In this document: one piece after another, positions 37,699-45,371 of the stretch | How the letters are laid out: each line of letters begins with the position of its first letter | Position numbering within the stretch: the stretch's first letter is position 1 | From: Bradyrhizobium sp. Ash2021 | GTDB taxonomy: Bacteria; Pseudomonadota; Alphaproteobacteria; Rhizobiales; Xanthobacteraceae | Direction of reading: 5' to 3' | NCBI RefSeq assembly: GCF_031202265.1 | Contig: NZ_CP100604.1 | Span: 2,090,501-2,154,500, forward strand | Length of the DNA stretch: 64,000 nucleotides | The notes under the pieces: model-generated | Told to the model about the DNA's origin: nothing | What the model saw: only the letters and a program-made list of their open reading frames with translations | Databases searched by the model: none | Position numbers and translations under genes: made by a program

Positions 37699-38775
37699 AT
37701 GAGTTTGAACTTCGAAATCCAGCCTGCGGCGAATCCGACTCCTGAGAAGGAACGCGCGGCACGGCTCGTGGACCCGGGCTTCGGCCGTGTCTTCACCGAT
37801 CACATGGCCGTGGTCCGCTACAATCAGGCGAAGGGCTGGCATGGCGCGCGCGTCGAATCCCGCGCGAATTTCCCGCTCGATCCGGCCACAGCCGTCCTGC
37901 ACTACGCGCAGGAGATTTTCGAAGGCCTCAAGGCCTACAAGCGCGACAACGGCGTGAACCTGTTCCGCCCCGACGCCAACGCCCGGCGCTTCCACAATTC
38001 GGCTGAGCGCATGGCGATGGCGCCGCTGCCCGAGCCAGTGTTCATCGAGGCGGTCGAGCAGCTCGTGCGCATCGACCGCGCCTGGATTCCAGGCGGCGAG
38101 GGCAGTCTCTATTTGCGGCCCTTCATGATCGCGAGCGAGGTCTTCCTCGGCGTGAAGCCATCAGCGGAATACATCTTCGCCGTCATCGCCTCGCCGGTCG
38201 GCTCCTATTTCAAGGGCGGACCTGCGCCGGTGTCGATCTGGGTGTCGGAGAACTACACGCGCGCCGCGATCGGCGGCACCGGCGCCGTCAAATGCGGCGG
38301 CAATTACGCCGCGAGCCTGCGCGCGCAGGCCGAGGCCATCGATCACGGCTGCGACCAGGTGGTTTTCCTCGATGCGGTCGAGCGCCGCTACATCGAGGAA
38401 CTCGGCGGCATGAACGTCTTCTTCGTGTTCGAAGACGGTTCGCTCTCGACGCCGCCGCTCGGCACGATCCTGCCGGGCATCACCCGCGATTCGATCATCG
38501 CGCTCGCGAGGGATTCCGGCACCCGCGTGCGCGAGGAGACCTACACGATCGACCAGTGGCGCAAGGATGCCGCCAGCGGAAAGCTGAAAGAGGCCTTTGC
38601 CTGCGGCACGGCGGCCGTCATCTCGCCGATCGGCAAGGTGTGTTCGGCGAGCGGCGATTTTCTCATCAGCGGGGGTGCTGCCGGCCCCGTGGCCATGGGG
38701 ATGCGCAAGAAGCTGGTCGACATCCAGTACGGTCGCGCGGCCGACCCGCACGACTGGATCAGAAAGGTGCTGTGA
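37699..38775 (+). CDS. ilvE: Branched-chain amino acid aminotransferase
   Basis: A 358-residue PLP enzyme that interconverts Leu, Ile and Val with their keto acids, last step of synthesis and first of breakdown. HYAQEIFEGLKAYK and FRPDANARRF are family blocks. The Schiff-base Lys is in GTGAVKCGGNYAASL, and the class IV signature is EELGGMNVFFVF...GTILPGITRDS. Its length and motifs fit the longer BCAT (type II) branch. GGAAAGCAAG precedes the ATG. Confidence 0.95.
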   Translation: MSLNFEIQPAANPTPEKERAARLVDPGFGRVFTDHMAVVRYNQAKGWHGARVESRANFPLDPATAVLHYAQEIFEGLKAYKRDNGVNLFRPDANARRFHNSAERMAMAPLPEPVFIEAVEQLVRIDRAWIPGGEGSLYLRPFMIASEVFLGVKPSAEYIFAVIASPVGSYFKGGPAPVSIWVSENYTRAAIGGTGAVKCGGNYAASLRAQAEAIDHGCDQVVFLDAVERRYIEELGGMNVFFVFEDGSLSTPPLGTILPGITRDSIIALARDSGTRVREETYTIDQWRKDAASGKLKEAFACGTAAVISPIGKVCSASGDFLISGGAAGPVAMGMRKKLVDIQYGRAADPHDWIRKVL

Positions 38776-38784
38776 CCGAAGCAC

Positions 38785-38866
38785 CGTCATTCCGGGATGG
38801 TCCGCAGGACCAGACCCGGAATCTCGAGATTCCGGGTTCGCGTCTTCGACGCGCCCCGGAATGACG
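38785..38866. repeat. Palindromic intergenic repeat, family D copy 1
   Basis: Begins CGTCATTCCGGGATGGTCC, has a perfect central CCCGGAATCTCGAGATTCCGGG palindrome of which CCGGAATCTCGAGATTCCGG is the core, and ends CCCCGGAATGACG. The copy at 50692-50771 is its near-exact reverse complement. It separates ilvE and hisS. Confidence 0.9.
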
Positions 38867-38923
38867 ACGTACTAATGGACAGCCCCGGTTGCCGCATCGC
38901 GCCTCGGCTGGTACCACCCGCCC

Positions 38924-40405
38924 ATGGCCGACAAACCCAAAAAACCGCAAAAACTCCGCGCCCGCCTGCCCCGCGGGCTGGAAGACCGTGGCCCCGCCGC
39001 CATCGCCGCCACCCGGCAGATGGTGGAGAAAATCCGCGAGGTCTATGAGCGCTACGGCTTCGAGCCGGTGGAAACGCCGGCGATGGAGTTCACCGACGCG
39101 CTCGGCAAGTTCCTGCCCGACCAGGACCGGCCGAACGAGGGCGTGTTCTCGTTCCAGGACGATGACGAGCAGTGGATCTCGCTGCGCTACGACCTGACCG
39201 CGCCGCTGGCGCGCTATGTTGCGGAAAATTTTGAGGCGCTGCCAAAGCCCTATCGCAGCTACCGCGCCGGCTACGTCTACCGCAACGAAAAGCCCGGCCC
39301 CGGCCGCTTCCGCCAGTTCATGCAGTTCGACGCCGATACGGTGGGTTCGGCCTCGCCGGCCGCCGATGCCGAGATGTGCATGATGGCGGCGGATACGATG
39401 GAAGCGCTGGGCATTGAGCGTGGCAGCTATGTGGTGAAGGTGAACAACCGCAAGGTGCTCGATGGAGTGCGAGACGCGCTCGGCATTGCCGATGACGGTC
39501 AGTGGCTGACTGTGATGCGCGCGATCGACAAACTTGATCGGCTTGGCATATCCGGAGTTCAGCAGTTGCTGGGTGAAGGTCGCAAGGATGAGTCCGGCGA
39601 CGTTACGAAGGGCGCCGGATTGAAAGCCGATGATATCGCGCTGGTGATCAGCGCGATCGGAACCGATGAAAAAGCCGAGCAGATCGATGCGCGGCTGCGC
39701 GACAGCAAGATCGGCCAGGAGGGCCGCGGAGAGCTCGACGAAATCAGCAGACTGGTTGCGGCGTCCGGCTATGGTGCCGACCAAATCAAGATCGATCCCT
39801 CCGTCGTGCGCGGCCTCGAATACTACACCGGCCCGGTCTACGAAGTAGAACTCACGCTCGAAACCAGGGACGAAAAAGGCCGCCCCGTGCGCTTCGGCTC
39901 GGTCGGCGGCGGCGGACGCTATGACGGTCTCGTCTCGCGCTTTCGCGGCGAGCCGGTGCCGGCGACCGGATTTTCGATCGGCGTGTCACGGCTGCAGGCC
40001 GCGCTGACGATGCTCGGCAAGCTCGACACCACGCCGGACTTTGGCCCCGTGGTCGTGACCGTGTTCGACCGCGACCGCGTCGCGGATTACCAGAAGATGG
40101 TCGCGCAGCTGCGCAACGCGAACATCCGTGCCGAACTCTATCTCGGCAACCCCAAGAACATGGGCAACCAGCTCAAATATGCCGACCGCCGCAACTCGCC
40201 TTGCGTCATCATCCAGGGCTCGGATGAGAAGGCGCGCGGCGAAATCCAGATCAAGGATCTGATCGAGGGCGCCAAGGCGGCCGCCGCGATCGCCTCCAAC
40301 CAGGAATGGCGGGAGACCCGTCCGGCGCAGTTTTCGTGCAAAGAGGACGAGATCGTCGCAAAAGTGCGCGAAGTGCTGGCGCGCCATGACGTGAAGTGGG
40401 GATAG
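38924..40405 (+). CDS. hisS: Histidyl-tRNA synthetase
   Basis: A 493-residue class II synthetase. Motif 2 region: [20 protein letters not shown] followed by [10 protein letters not shown]. The histidine-specific motif and motif 3 are in [15 protein letters not shown] and [12 protein letters not shown]. The C-terminal anticodon-binding domain follows ([19 protein letters not shown]). The protein is longer than the E. coli enzyme (424), with an insertion in the middle, as usual in alphaproteobacteria. It follows ilvE on the same strand. Confidence 0.94.
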   Translation: MADKPKKPQKLRARLPRGLEDRGPAAIAATRQMVEKIREVYERYGFEPVETPAMEFTDALGKFLPDQDRPNEGVFSFQDDDEQWISLRYDLTAPLARYVAENFEALPKPYRSYRAGYVYRNEKPGPGRFRQFMQFDADTVGSASPAADAEMCMMAADTMEALGIERGSYVVKVNNRKVLDGVRDALGIADDGQWLTVMRAIDKLDRLGISGVQQLLGEGRKDESGDVTKGAGLKADDIALVISAIGTDEKAEQIDARLRDSKIGQEGRGELDEISRLVAASGYGADQIKIDPSVVRGLEYYTGPVYEVELTLETRDEKGRPVRFGSVGGGGRYDGLVSRFRGEPVPATGFSIGVSRLQAALTMLGKLDTTPDFGPVVVTVFDRDRVADYQKMVAQLRNANIRAELYLGNPKNMGNQLKYADRRNSPCVIIQGSDEKARGEIQIKDLIEGAKAAAAIASNQEWRETRPAQFSCKEDEIVAKVREVLARHDVKWG

Positions 40406-40429
40406 CTATTCATTCAGCGCGTCATGCCC

Positions 40430-40440
40430 GGCCTTGTGCC
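40430..40440. repeat. Target-site duplication, left copy
   Basis: GGCCTTGTGCC directly before the insertion sequence, identical to 41523-41533. Eleven bases is in the range of IS4-family elements. Confidence 0.9.
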
Positions 40441-41522
40441 ACGGCTGTCCGGTTTAATTTTAGCATAGGCTGAGGCTCAACTGTCGCTGATCTTTGATGA
40501 TCGGAGGCGGTGGAAGGAGCAGCCTGTTGATCGGTCGTCTGTGCATAAGGTTTACGCGCACCAGACGGGTGAAGGTGAGCAGGCTGTGAACGGCTCGCTG
40601 GGCGGTGTGTGCCAGGCGCAGCAGTAGGAAGGTGATCAGAGCCACTGCGATCTGAATGCGCACGCCATTTTCGGAGCGTCCAATGAACTGCTTGATTTTG
40701 AGGGTCTGCTTGACCCAACGAAAGAACAGCTCAATCTGCCAACGGCGTTTATAGAGATCGGCGATATCGGTTGCCGGTAGATCGAGGTCATTGGTGAGGA
40801 TGCGCAGGATCTTTCCGGTGTCGATGCGCACGCGGATCTCGCGGACGGGATCCTGGAACGGGTTTTGACGGTTGCGTGCCATACGTTGCGGCAGATGGCC
40901 GATGCGATCAGAAAGAATATTTGAGCCTGCCGCGACTGCATTCTTGTGGACCACGTGAAGCTTGGTGTTGCTCTTGAGCCGGGTCACGATCCGGCAGTCC
41001 GCGGCGTGGAGTTTGGCCCACCAGGAGTAGTCATAATAGCCGAGGTCGAACACGTAGGTGGCCCCGGCCTCGATCGGCATGTCCTTGGCGGCAGTGATGT
41101 CATTGATGTTGGCCGGCGTGACAGCGGCATAGATCGGGCAAACGGCGTCGGGGTCATAGACGATGTGCATCTTGGCGCCGCAGACACCTGCCGAGAACCT
41201 CGCCCAGTCCTTGCTCAGCGCGCTCAGACGAAGGCTGCTCGAATCGATCAGGTGCACCGCTTCGCCGGTCTTGCGCTTGAGCCCACGCGTGAGCTGCCCG
41301 ACCAAATGCGCGAACAGGCCGCTGAACACCTGTCGGCCCCGTGCTCATCCACAAGCTGATCAAAGCGATGCCACGGAACCTGCTTCAATACGCTGTGGAA
41401 TACACTATTGTGATGCTGCATGGCTTGATCCTTCTCCGTGTCCCAAAACGTCGCCAAACGCTTGGAACACAGAAGAATCAATGCCATGCGCCCTGTCCAC
41501 CAAAATTAAACCGGACAGCCGT
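40441..41522 (-). mobile_element. IS4-family insertion sequence, internally deleted
   Basis: A 1082-bp element with perfect 21-bp terminal inverted repeats beginning ACGGCTGTCCGGTTTAAT at 40441 and mirrored at 41502-41522. Both ends are flanked by the 11-bp duplication GGCCTTGTGCC. Joining the flanks without the IS restores a palindromic repeat (CGTCATGCCCGGCC...GGCCATGACG), related to 31688-31814, so this was the target. The transposase gene inside is broken. Confidence 0.92.
40460..41421 (-). pseudogene. IS4-family transposase, deleted and frameshifted
   Basis: The C-terminal 289 residues keep the DDE triad: D in LIDSSSLRL, D in YVFDLGYYDY, and E within YKRRWQIELFFRWVK, which fits the IS4 signature Y-x2-R-x3-E-x6-K. 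The N-terminus MQHHNSVFHSVLKQVPWHRF is in another frame. It runs to EHGAD near 41340, where the frame of the catalytic part begins at VFSGLFAHLVGQL. Relatives have about 60-70 more residues at this joint, so a deletion with a frame change is the likely lesion. The element would need a transposase from elsewhere to move. Confidence 0.85.
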
Positions 41523-41533
41523 GGCCTTGTGCC
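41523..41533. repeat. Target-site duplication, right copy
   Basis: GGCCTTGTGCC directly after the insertion sequence, followed by GGGCACCCACGTC, the continuation of the interrupted palindromic repeat. Confidence 0.9.
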
Positions 41534-41623
41534 GGGCACCCACGTCTTGTTTGATAGAAGAGATCGTGGATGGCCGGGATAAGCCCGGCCATGACGAAAA
41601 GAAACGGGAACGAGGAGACAATA

Positions 41624-41827
41624 ATGCCTGAGATTACCGTGAGCATGGCCGCCGGCCGTACCGACGAGCAGAAGGCCGGCATGATGCGCGACATCACCCA
41701 GGCGCTGGTGAAAAACCTCGGCGTCGATGCCGACGCGGTCGTGATCCAGATCAACGAAGCCCCGTTGGCCCACAAGATGAAGGGCGGCAAGACCTTTGTT
41801 GAGCGCGCGGCGGCGGCGAAGAAGTAA
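41624..41827 (+). CDS. 4-oxalocrotonate tautomerase family enzyme
   Basis: A 67-residue protein. Pro-2 of the reading frame becomes the catalytic N-terminal Pro-1 after Met removal (MPEITVSMAAGRTDEQK). The Arg of AAGRTDEQ occupies the place of Arg11. The C-terminal beta-hairpin region is LAHKMKGGKTF. Family members tautomerise 2-hydroxymuconate or related enols as hexamers. GAGGAGACAATA precedes the ATG, which supports this start over one 18 codons earlier inside the repeat. Confidence 0.88.
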   Translation: MPEITVSMAAGRTDEQKAGMMRDITQALVKNLGVDADAVVIQINEAPLAHKMKGGKTFVERAAAAKK

Positions 41828-41843
41828 TTCAGCTCTCACCACG

Positions 41844-41989
41844 CGTCGTCCCGGCCGATATGCGCAATTGCGCATCAGGAGCCGGGACCCATAACCACCA
41901 ATGCCTGTTGTTAGCGTGGGCGGTAGCTCCAGCATCGCGCAACATTGGCATCGCGCGGTATGGGTCCCGGCTCGAGGCCGGGATGACAG
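41844..41989. repeat. Palindromic intergenic repeat, family E copy 2
   Basis: Left end CGTCGTCCCGGCC and GCCGGGACCCAT, right end ATGGGTCCCGGCTCGAGGCCGGGATGAC (arms given in part). Inner ATGCGCAATTGCGCAT palindrome near 41860. It lies between the tautomerase and the thioesterase genes. Confidence 0.7.
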
Positions 41990-42017
41990 CGGAGTGTGTT
42001 TGCGCATCGGGATCATC

Positions 42018-42413
42018 ATGGACGCACGCGACGTCATCAGGATTGGCATGAGCGCCGAGCGAACGCTGGTCGTGCCGGTCGAGCGCACGGTCGGGCATTT
42101 CGTGCCTGATATGCCGATGGTCTACGCGACGCCGATGATGATCCTGGAAATGGAGATAGCGTCCGGTGACGCCATCCGCAGGTTTCTTGCGCCGGGCTGG
42201 GTCACGGTCGGCACCGAAGTCAATATCCGCCATCTCGGCGCCTCGCTGGTCGGCGCCACGGTGCGGACCACGGCAAAAGTGATCGCGGTGGAGCGCCGCG
42301 TGATCCGCTTCGAGGTCGAGGCCTTCGAGGGCGAGCGCAAGATCGGCGACGGCCACCACGCCCGCGGCCTCGTCAATGTCGAGGCATTCAACAAGCGGTT
42401 TGGGGCGAAATAG
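42018..42413 (+). CDS. Hotdog-fold acyl-CoA thioesterase (FlK-like)
   Basis: A 131-residue hotdog protein. T38, E46 and H72 (VYATPMMILEME, then GWVTVGTEVNIRHLGAS) have the same spacing as the Thr42/Glu50/His76 triad of fluoroacetyl-CoA thioesterase FlK. The lid Phe that gives FlK its fluoroacetate preference is not obvious: position 32 is Met. A general short acyl-CoA thioesterase is therefore more likely. The start at 42018 is chosen as the first ATG after the repeat; the ribosome-binding site is weak. Confidence 0.75.
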   Translation: MDARDVIRIGMSAERTLVVPVERTVGHFVPDMPMVYATPMMILEMEIASGDAIRRFLAPGWVTVGTEVNIRHLGASLVGATVRTTAKVIAVERRVIRFEVEAFEGERKIGDGHHARGLVNVEAFNKRFGAK

Positions 42414-42425
42414 CAGCACACTCAT

Positions 42426-42532
42426 CGTCATCCTGAGGTGCGCGCTCTTGCGCGCCTCGAAGGATGGGCCGCAAGCACTGTGGCTGTCATCCTTCGAGGC
42501 TCGCCGAAGACGGCGAGCACCTCAGGATGACG
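42426..42532. repeat. Palindromic intergenic repeat, family C copy 2
   Basis: Nearly identical to 20376-20485 in the left half (CGTCATCCTGAGGTGCGCGC) and ends GAGCACCTCAGGATGACG. It lies between the converging thioesterase and proC genes. Confidence 0.88.
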
Positions 42533-42546
42533 ATCGCGAACAGTAA

Positions 42547-43386
42547 CTACTTCGCCAGATCCTTCGAACGCTGCGTCGCCGCGGCCACCGCGCGCGTCAA
42601 GAGCGGCTGCAGCCCGTTCGGTCCCATCAGCACGTCGAGCGCCGCCGCCGTGGTGCCGCCGGGGGAGGTCACGTTCTGGCGCAGCGTGGCCGACGCGAGG
42701 TCCGAGCGGTGCAGCAATTCGCCGGAGCCAGCGACGGTTTCGCGCGCCAGTTTGGTGGCGAGCTCGGCCGGCAGGCCGGCCTCGACGCCGGCGCGCGCCA
42801 GTTCTTCGGCGAGCAGGAACACATAGGCCGGGCCCGAGCCGGACACCGCTGTCACCGCATCCATCAGGCTTTCCCTGGCGACCCATTCGACCGACCCGGT
42901 GGCGCGCAAAAAGGCGTCGGCGATCGCACGCTGTGCGGCGCTGACCTTTTTGGCCGCGACCGCGACCGTGATGCCGCGGCCGATCGCGGCCGGCGTGTTC
43001 GGCATGGCGCGAACCACGCTGCCGCCGCAGACCGCTTCGAGCGACGCGATAGTCGTGCCCGCCATGATCGAAACCACCAGCGTCGACGGTCCCGTAAATG
43101 CTTTCAGCGCGGCGCCGGCCTCGCGGAACGATTGCGGTTTCACCGCGACCACCAGCGTGTCGACTTCGCCGACTTGCTTGGCCGGCGAATTGAGGCGAAC
43201 GCCTTTGGCGGCCAGCGCGTTGATCTCGGCCGACGGATGCGGCTCGATCACCACGACACGTTTGGGATCGAGCCCCTGCGCCAGCCAGCCGGTCAGCATC
43301 GCGCCGCCCATTTTTCCTGCGCCGGCAAGGGCGATGGTGCCGTGAACGTTTTGCAAAGGGTTGTGAGTTTTTGGAGGTGTCACCAC
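42547..43386 (-). CDS. proC: Pyrroline-5-carboxylate reductase
   Basis: A 279-residue NAD(P)H enzyme for the last step of proline synthesis. The Rossmann loop is IALAGAGKMGGAMLTGW. The C-terminal family signature reads MDAVTAVSGSGPAYVFLLAEELARAG, with TSPGGTTAAALDVL downstream. The start is GTG (two GTG codons in a row at 43386 and 43383) with GAGAG upstream. A palindromic repeat separates it from the upstream YbjN gene. Confidence 0.94.
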   Translation of the reverse strand: MVTPPKTHNPLQNVHGTIALAGAGKMGGAMLTGWLAQGLDPKRVVVIEPHPSAEINALAAKGVRLNSPAKQVGEVDTLVVAVKPQSFREAGAALKAFTGPSTLVVSIMAGTTIASLEAVCGGSVVRAMPNTPAAIGRGITVAVAAKKVSAAQRAIADAFLRATGSVEWVARESLMDAVTAVSGSGPAYVFLLAEELARAGVEAGLPAELATKLARETVAGSGELLHRSDLASATLRQNVTSPGGTTAAALDVLMGPNGLQPLLTRAVAAATQRSKDLAK

Positions 43387-43394
43387 AAATTACT

Positions 43395-43522
43395 CTCGTC
43401 GTCCCCGCGAAAGCGGGGACCCATAGCCACCAGCGGTTCTAGTGAAGCGCTGAAGGCGCTACAAGCATTTTGCGAAAACTTCGGCGTCACGGCGTATGGG
43501 TCCCTGCTTTCGCAGGGACGAC
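43395..43522. repeat. Palindromic intergenic repeat, family E copy 3
   Basis: Left end CTCGTCGTCCCCGCGAAAGC, right end GCTTTCGCAGGGACGAC; inner ACCCATAG / TATGGGT pair. Lies between YbjN and proC. Confidence 0.75.
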
Positions 43523-43558
43523 ACCGGATATGTGGCGGGCACGCCGGCGTAACGCGCC

Positions 43559-44059
43559 CTACGCCTCGCCCTCGGTGTCGAACATCGCCGCACTCATGGC
43601 TTCCTGCGCCGTCTTGCCGGCCCAGACCACGAACTGGAACGCCGGGTAGTAGCGCTCGCTGGCGTGGATGGCGCCGACCAGCATGCTCTCGCATTGCGCG
43701 GCCGAGGCGGTGAGCCCGCCCGGCAGCAGCAGCGCCTGCCGGTACATGATCATGCCGGTGTGGGTCCAGATGTCGAAATGTCCGACCCATAATTGTTCGT
43801 TGATCGCGGCGATCAGCCGTTGCACTTCGGGTCGCCGCGCGGCCGGAATCTTCATGTCGAAGGCGCAGGCCAGATGCAGCGCTTCGATCTCGGCCATCCA
43901 GGTGAAGGAGAGCTGGTAATCGGTCCAGTCGCCCTTGGAGACGATGGTAACTTCGTCTTCGCCGGAACGCTCGAACGCCCAGTTGTTATTGGCGGCGATA
44001 TCCTCGACGACCGCGAGCGGATTGGTCCGGGAATCAATTATGCCTTCGAGGAGGGACAT
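43559..44059 (-). CDS. YbjN-domain protein
   Basis: A 166-residue protein starting MSLLEGIIDSRTNPLAVVED. The core reads WTDYQLSFTWMAEIEALHLA, then INEQLWVGHFDIW and MYRQALLLPGG, as in alphaproteobacterial YbjN (DUF1790) proteins. These share a fold with type III secretion chaperones; their function is not settled. Single gene, upstream of proC in the same direction. Confidence 0.82.
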   Translation of the reverse strand: MSLLEGIIDSRTNPLAVVEDIAANNNWAFERSGEDEVTIVSKGDWTDYQLSFTWMAEIEALHLACAFDMKIPAARRPEVQRLIAAINEQLWVGHFDIWTHTGMIMYRQALLLPGGLTASAAQCESMLVGAIHASERYYPAFQFVVWAGKTAQEAMSAAMFDTEGEA

Positions 44060-44488
44060 GCCGTCTCGACCCTTGTTCTTTTAAATCTGTTGATACGCAC
44101 ACGGCGCCGGAACGCGCCAAACGATGCGCTGCTGCCGGCTGCAATCCCCTGGGTCCCCCCGAGGCCTGCCGGGATGAAGTGATGTGATTTGCGGAATCCG
44201 CGCAACCGCACCCCGAGTCCGTCCACAACGAAAGCGGCGCTCGTCCACAGTTGATCGCGTGCGTTGACTCTTGTCATGAGAACAAACCGGAATCGGATTG
44301 TGCTCAGGCCGGCTCAGCGCGTTGGTTCCCGCCTTAATCGTTAATTTTTCCGGCCAAAGGCCGTCTGGAGTATCGCCCAGTTTCGCTTTGGCGTCATGGG
44401 CACATGCGGATTACCCATAGTGAAGGTTCTTGCTGGCACAGCTCCGGTTCGACATAATCCGGGCAGGTCGCCCAGCCGGGCAGCCGAT
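44060..44488. other. 430-bp gap upstream of the FMN riboswitch
   Basis: No supported gene. The right part must contain the promoter for the riboswitch transcript (ribH2), the left part that of ybjN. Short AT-rich patches occur at 44078-44098 (TTCTTTTAAATC) and 44338-44350 (TCGTTAATTTTT), but I cannot assign -35/-10 pairs with confidence. Confidence 0.5.
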
Positions 44489-44639
44489 GTTCTCAGGGCG
44501 GGGTGAAAATCCCCACCGGCGGTAAGGGTGACGTTGCCCAAGCCCGCGAGCGCCTTCTTCTCTGGGGAACCAGAGAAAAAGGGTCAGCAGATTCGGTGCG
44601 AATCCGAAGCCGACGGTTAAAGTCCGGATGAAAGAGAAC
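44489..44639 (+). promoter_or_regulatory. FMN riboswitch (RFN element)
   Basis: The conserved blocks appear in order: GTTCTCAGGGCGGGGTGAAA, ATCCCCACCGGCGGTAA, a variable hairpin (CTTCTCTGG...CCAGAGAA), GTCAGCAGATTCGGTG, GAATCCGAAGCCGACGGTTA, AAGTCCGGATGAAAGAGAAC. P1 is formed by GTTCTC with GAGAAC. It senses FMN and lowers expression of the following riboflavin gene. A terminator-like hairpin follows at 44648-44678. Confidence 0.97.
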
Positions 44640-44647
44640 GGTTGCGG

Positions 44648-44678
44648 CAGCCGCGCTTTCGCGCGTGGCTGTTTCGTT
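44648..44678 (+). terminator. Expression-platform terminator of the FMN riboswitch
   Basis: CAGCCGCGC (44648-44656) pairs with GCGCGTGGCTG (44661-44671, one G-U pair) and is followed by TTTCGTT. The hairpin lies directly after P1, so FMN binding would favour it. The ribH2 ribosome-binding site lies 30 bases further, so the switch probably acts on transcription. Confidence 0.7.
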
Positions 44679-44715
44679 CCGTGTGCCCTGATTCTGGTCC
44701 TGAAAGAGGAAAGCC

Positions 44716-45270
44716 ATGAATCAGATGTTGCAAGAGCCTGAAGTCCAAAACCCCAAAAGCCAAACCCCCGAACCTCCCGCGCACCCGCCGGCGCATCCGC
44801 GTTTTGCCAAACCGCAGCGGGTCGCCTTCGTGCAATCGTCCTGGCATCGCGACGTGGTGGAGGAATGCCGCATCGCGTTCCTGGCCGAGAGCGCGGCGCG
44901 CCACATCACCAACATCGATGTGTTCGAGGTGCCGGGTTCGTTCGAGATCCCGCTGCATGCGCAGATACTCGCCAAGACCCGGCGCTACACCGCGATCGTC
45001 GCCGCCGGACTCGTGGTCGATGGCGGCATCTATCGCCACGAGTTCGTCGCCGACACCGTGATCAAGGCGCTGATGGATGTGCAGTTGCGCACCGAGGTGC
45101 CGGTGTTTTCGGCGGTGCTGACGCCGCAGCACTTCCACGAAAGCGCCGCGCATTTCGATTTCTTCCGTAAACATTTCGCGACCAAGGGCATCGAGGTCGC
45201 CGAAGCCTGCGCCAACACGCTGCTCAGCCTGGAGCGGCTGCGCGGCCAGGTCGCGGCGGGGATTGTGTAG
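44716..45270 (+). CDS. ribH2: Type II 6,7-dimethyl-8-ribityllumazine synthase (RibH2)
   Basis: A 184-residue lumazine synthase, the penultimate enzyme of riboflavin synthesis. VPGSFEIPLHAQILAKT is the substrate loop, GGIYRHEFVADTVIKALM carries the catalytic His region, and VLTPQHFHE replaces the icosahedral-type GVLT sequence. This matches the decameric RibH2 of Brucella and Mesorhizobium. The first 30 residues are a Pro-rich extension. AAAGAGGAAA lies before the ATG. It is under the FMN riboswitch and sits directly upstream of the cox genes. Confidence 0.93.
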   Translation: MNQMLQEPEVQNPKSQTPEPPAHPPAHPRFAKPQRVAFVQSSWHRDVVEECRIAFLAESAARHITNIDVFEVPGSFEIPLHAQILAKTRRYTAIVAAGLVVDGGIYRHEFVADTVIKALMDVQLRTEVPVFSAVLTPQHFHESAAHFDFFRKHFATKGIEVAEACANTLLSLERLRGQVAAGIV

Positions 45271-45340
45271 GCAAAACCTCCACAATCGGTTGATTGTCAT
45301 TCCCGCCGCCGGCCATGTAAGGTCGGCGACGGGAGGAGGC

Positions 45341-45367
45341 ATGCCCGTGGAGACGGGCGGCCGATAA
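45341..45367 (+). CDS. Possible 8-codon minicistron before the MHYT-LytTR gene
   Basis: GGGAGG 4 bases before an ATG at 45341 opens MPVETGGR and stops at 45367, 4 bases before the next ATG. The downstream gene itself has no good ribosome-binding site, so reinitiation after this mini-ORF is plausible. No in-frame start exists for the downstream gene between the stop at 45318 and 45372. Confidence 0.35.
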   Translation: MPVETGGR

Positions 45368-45371
45368 GATC

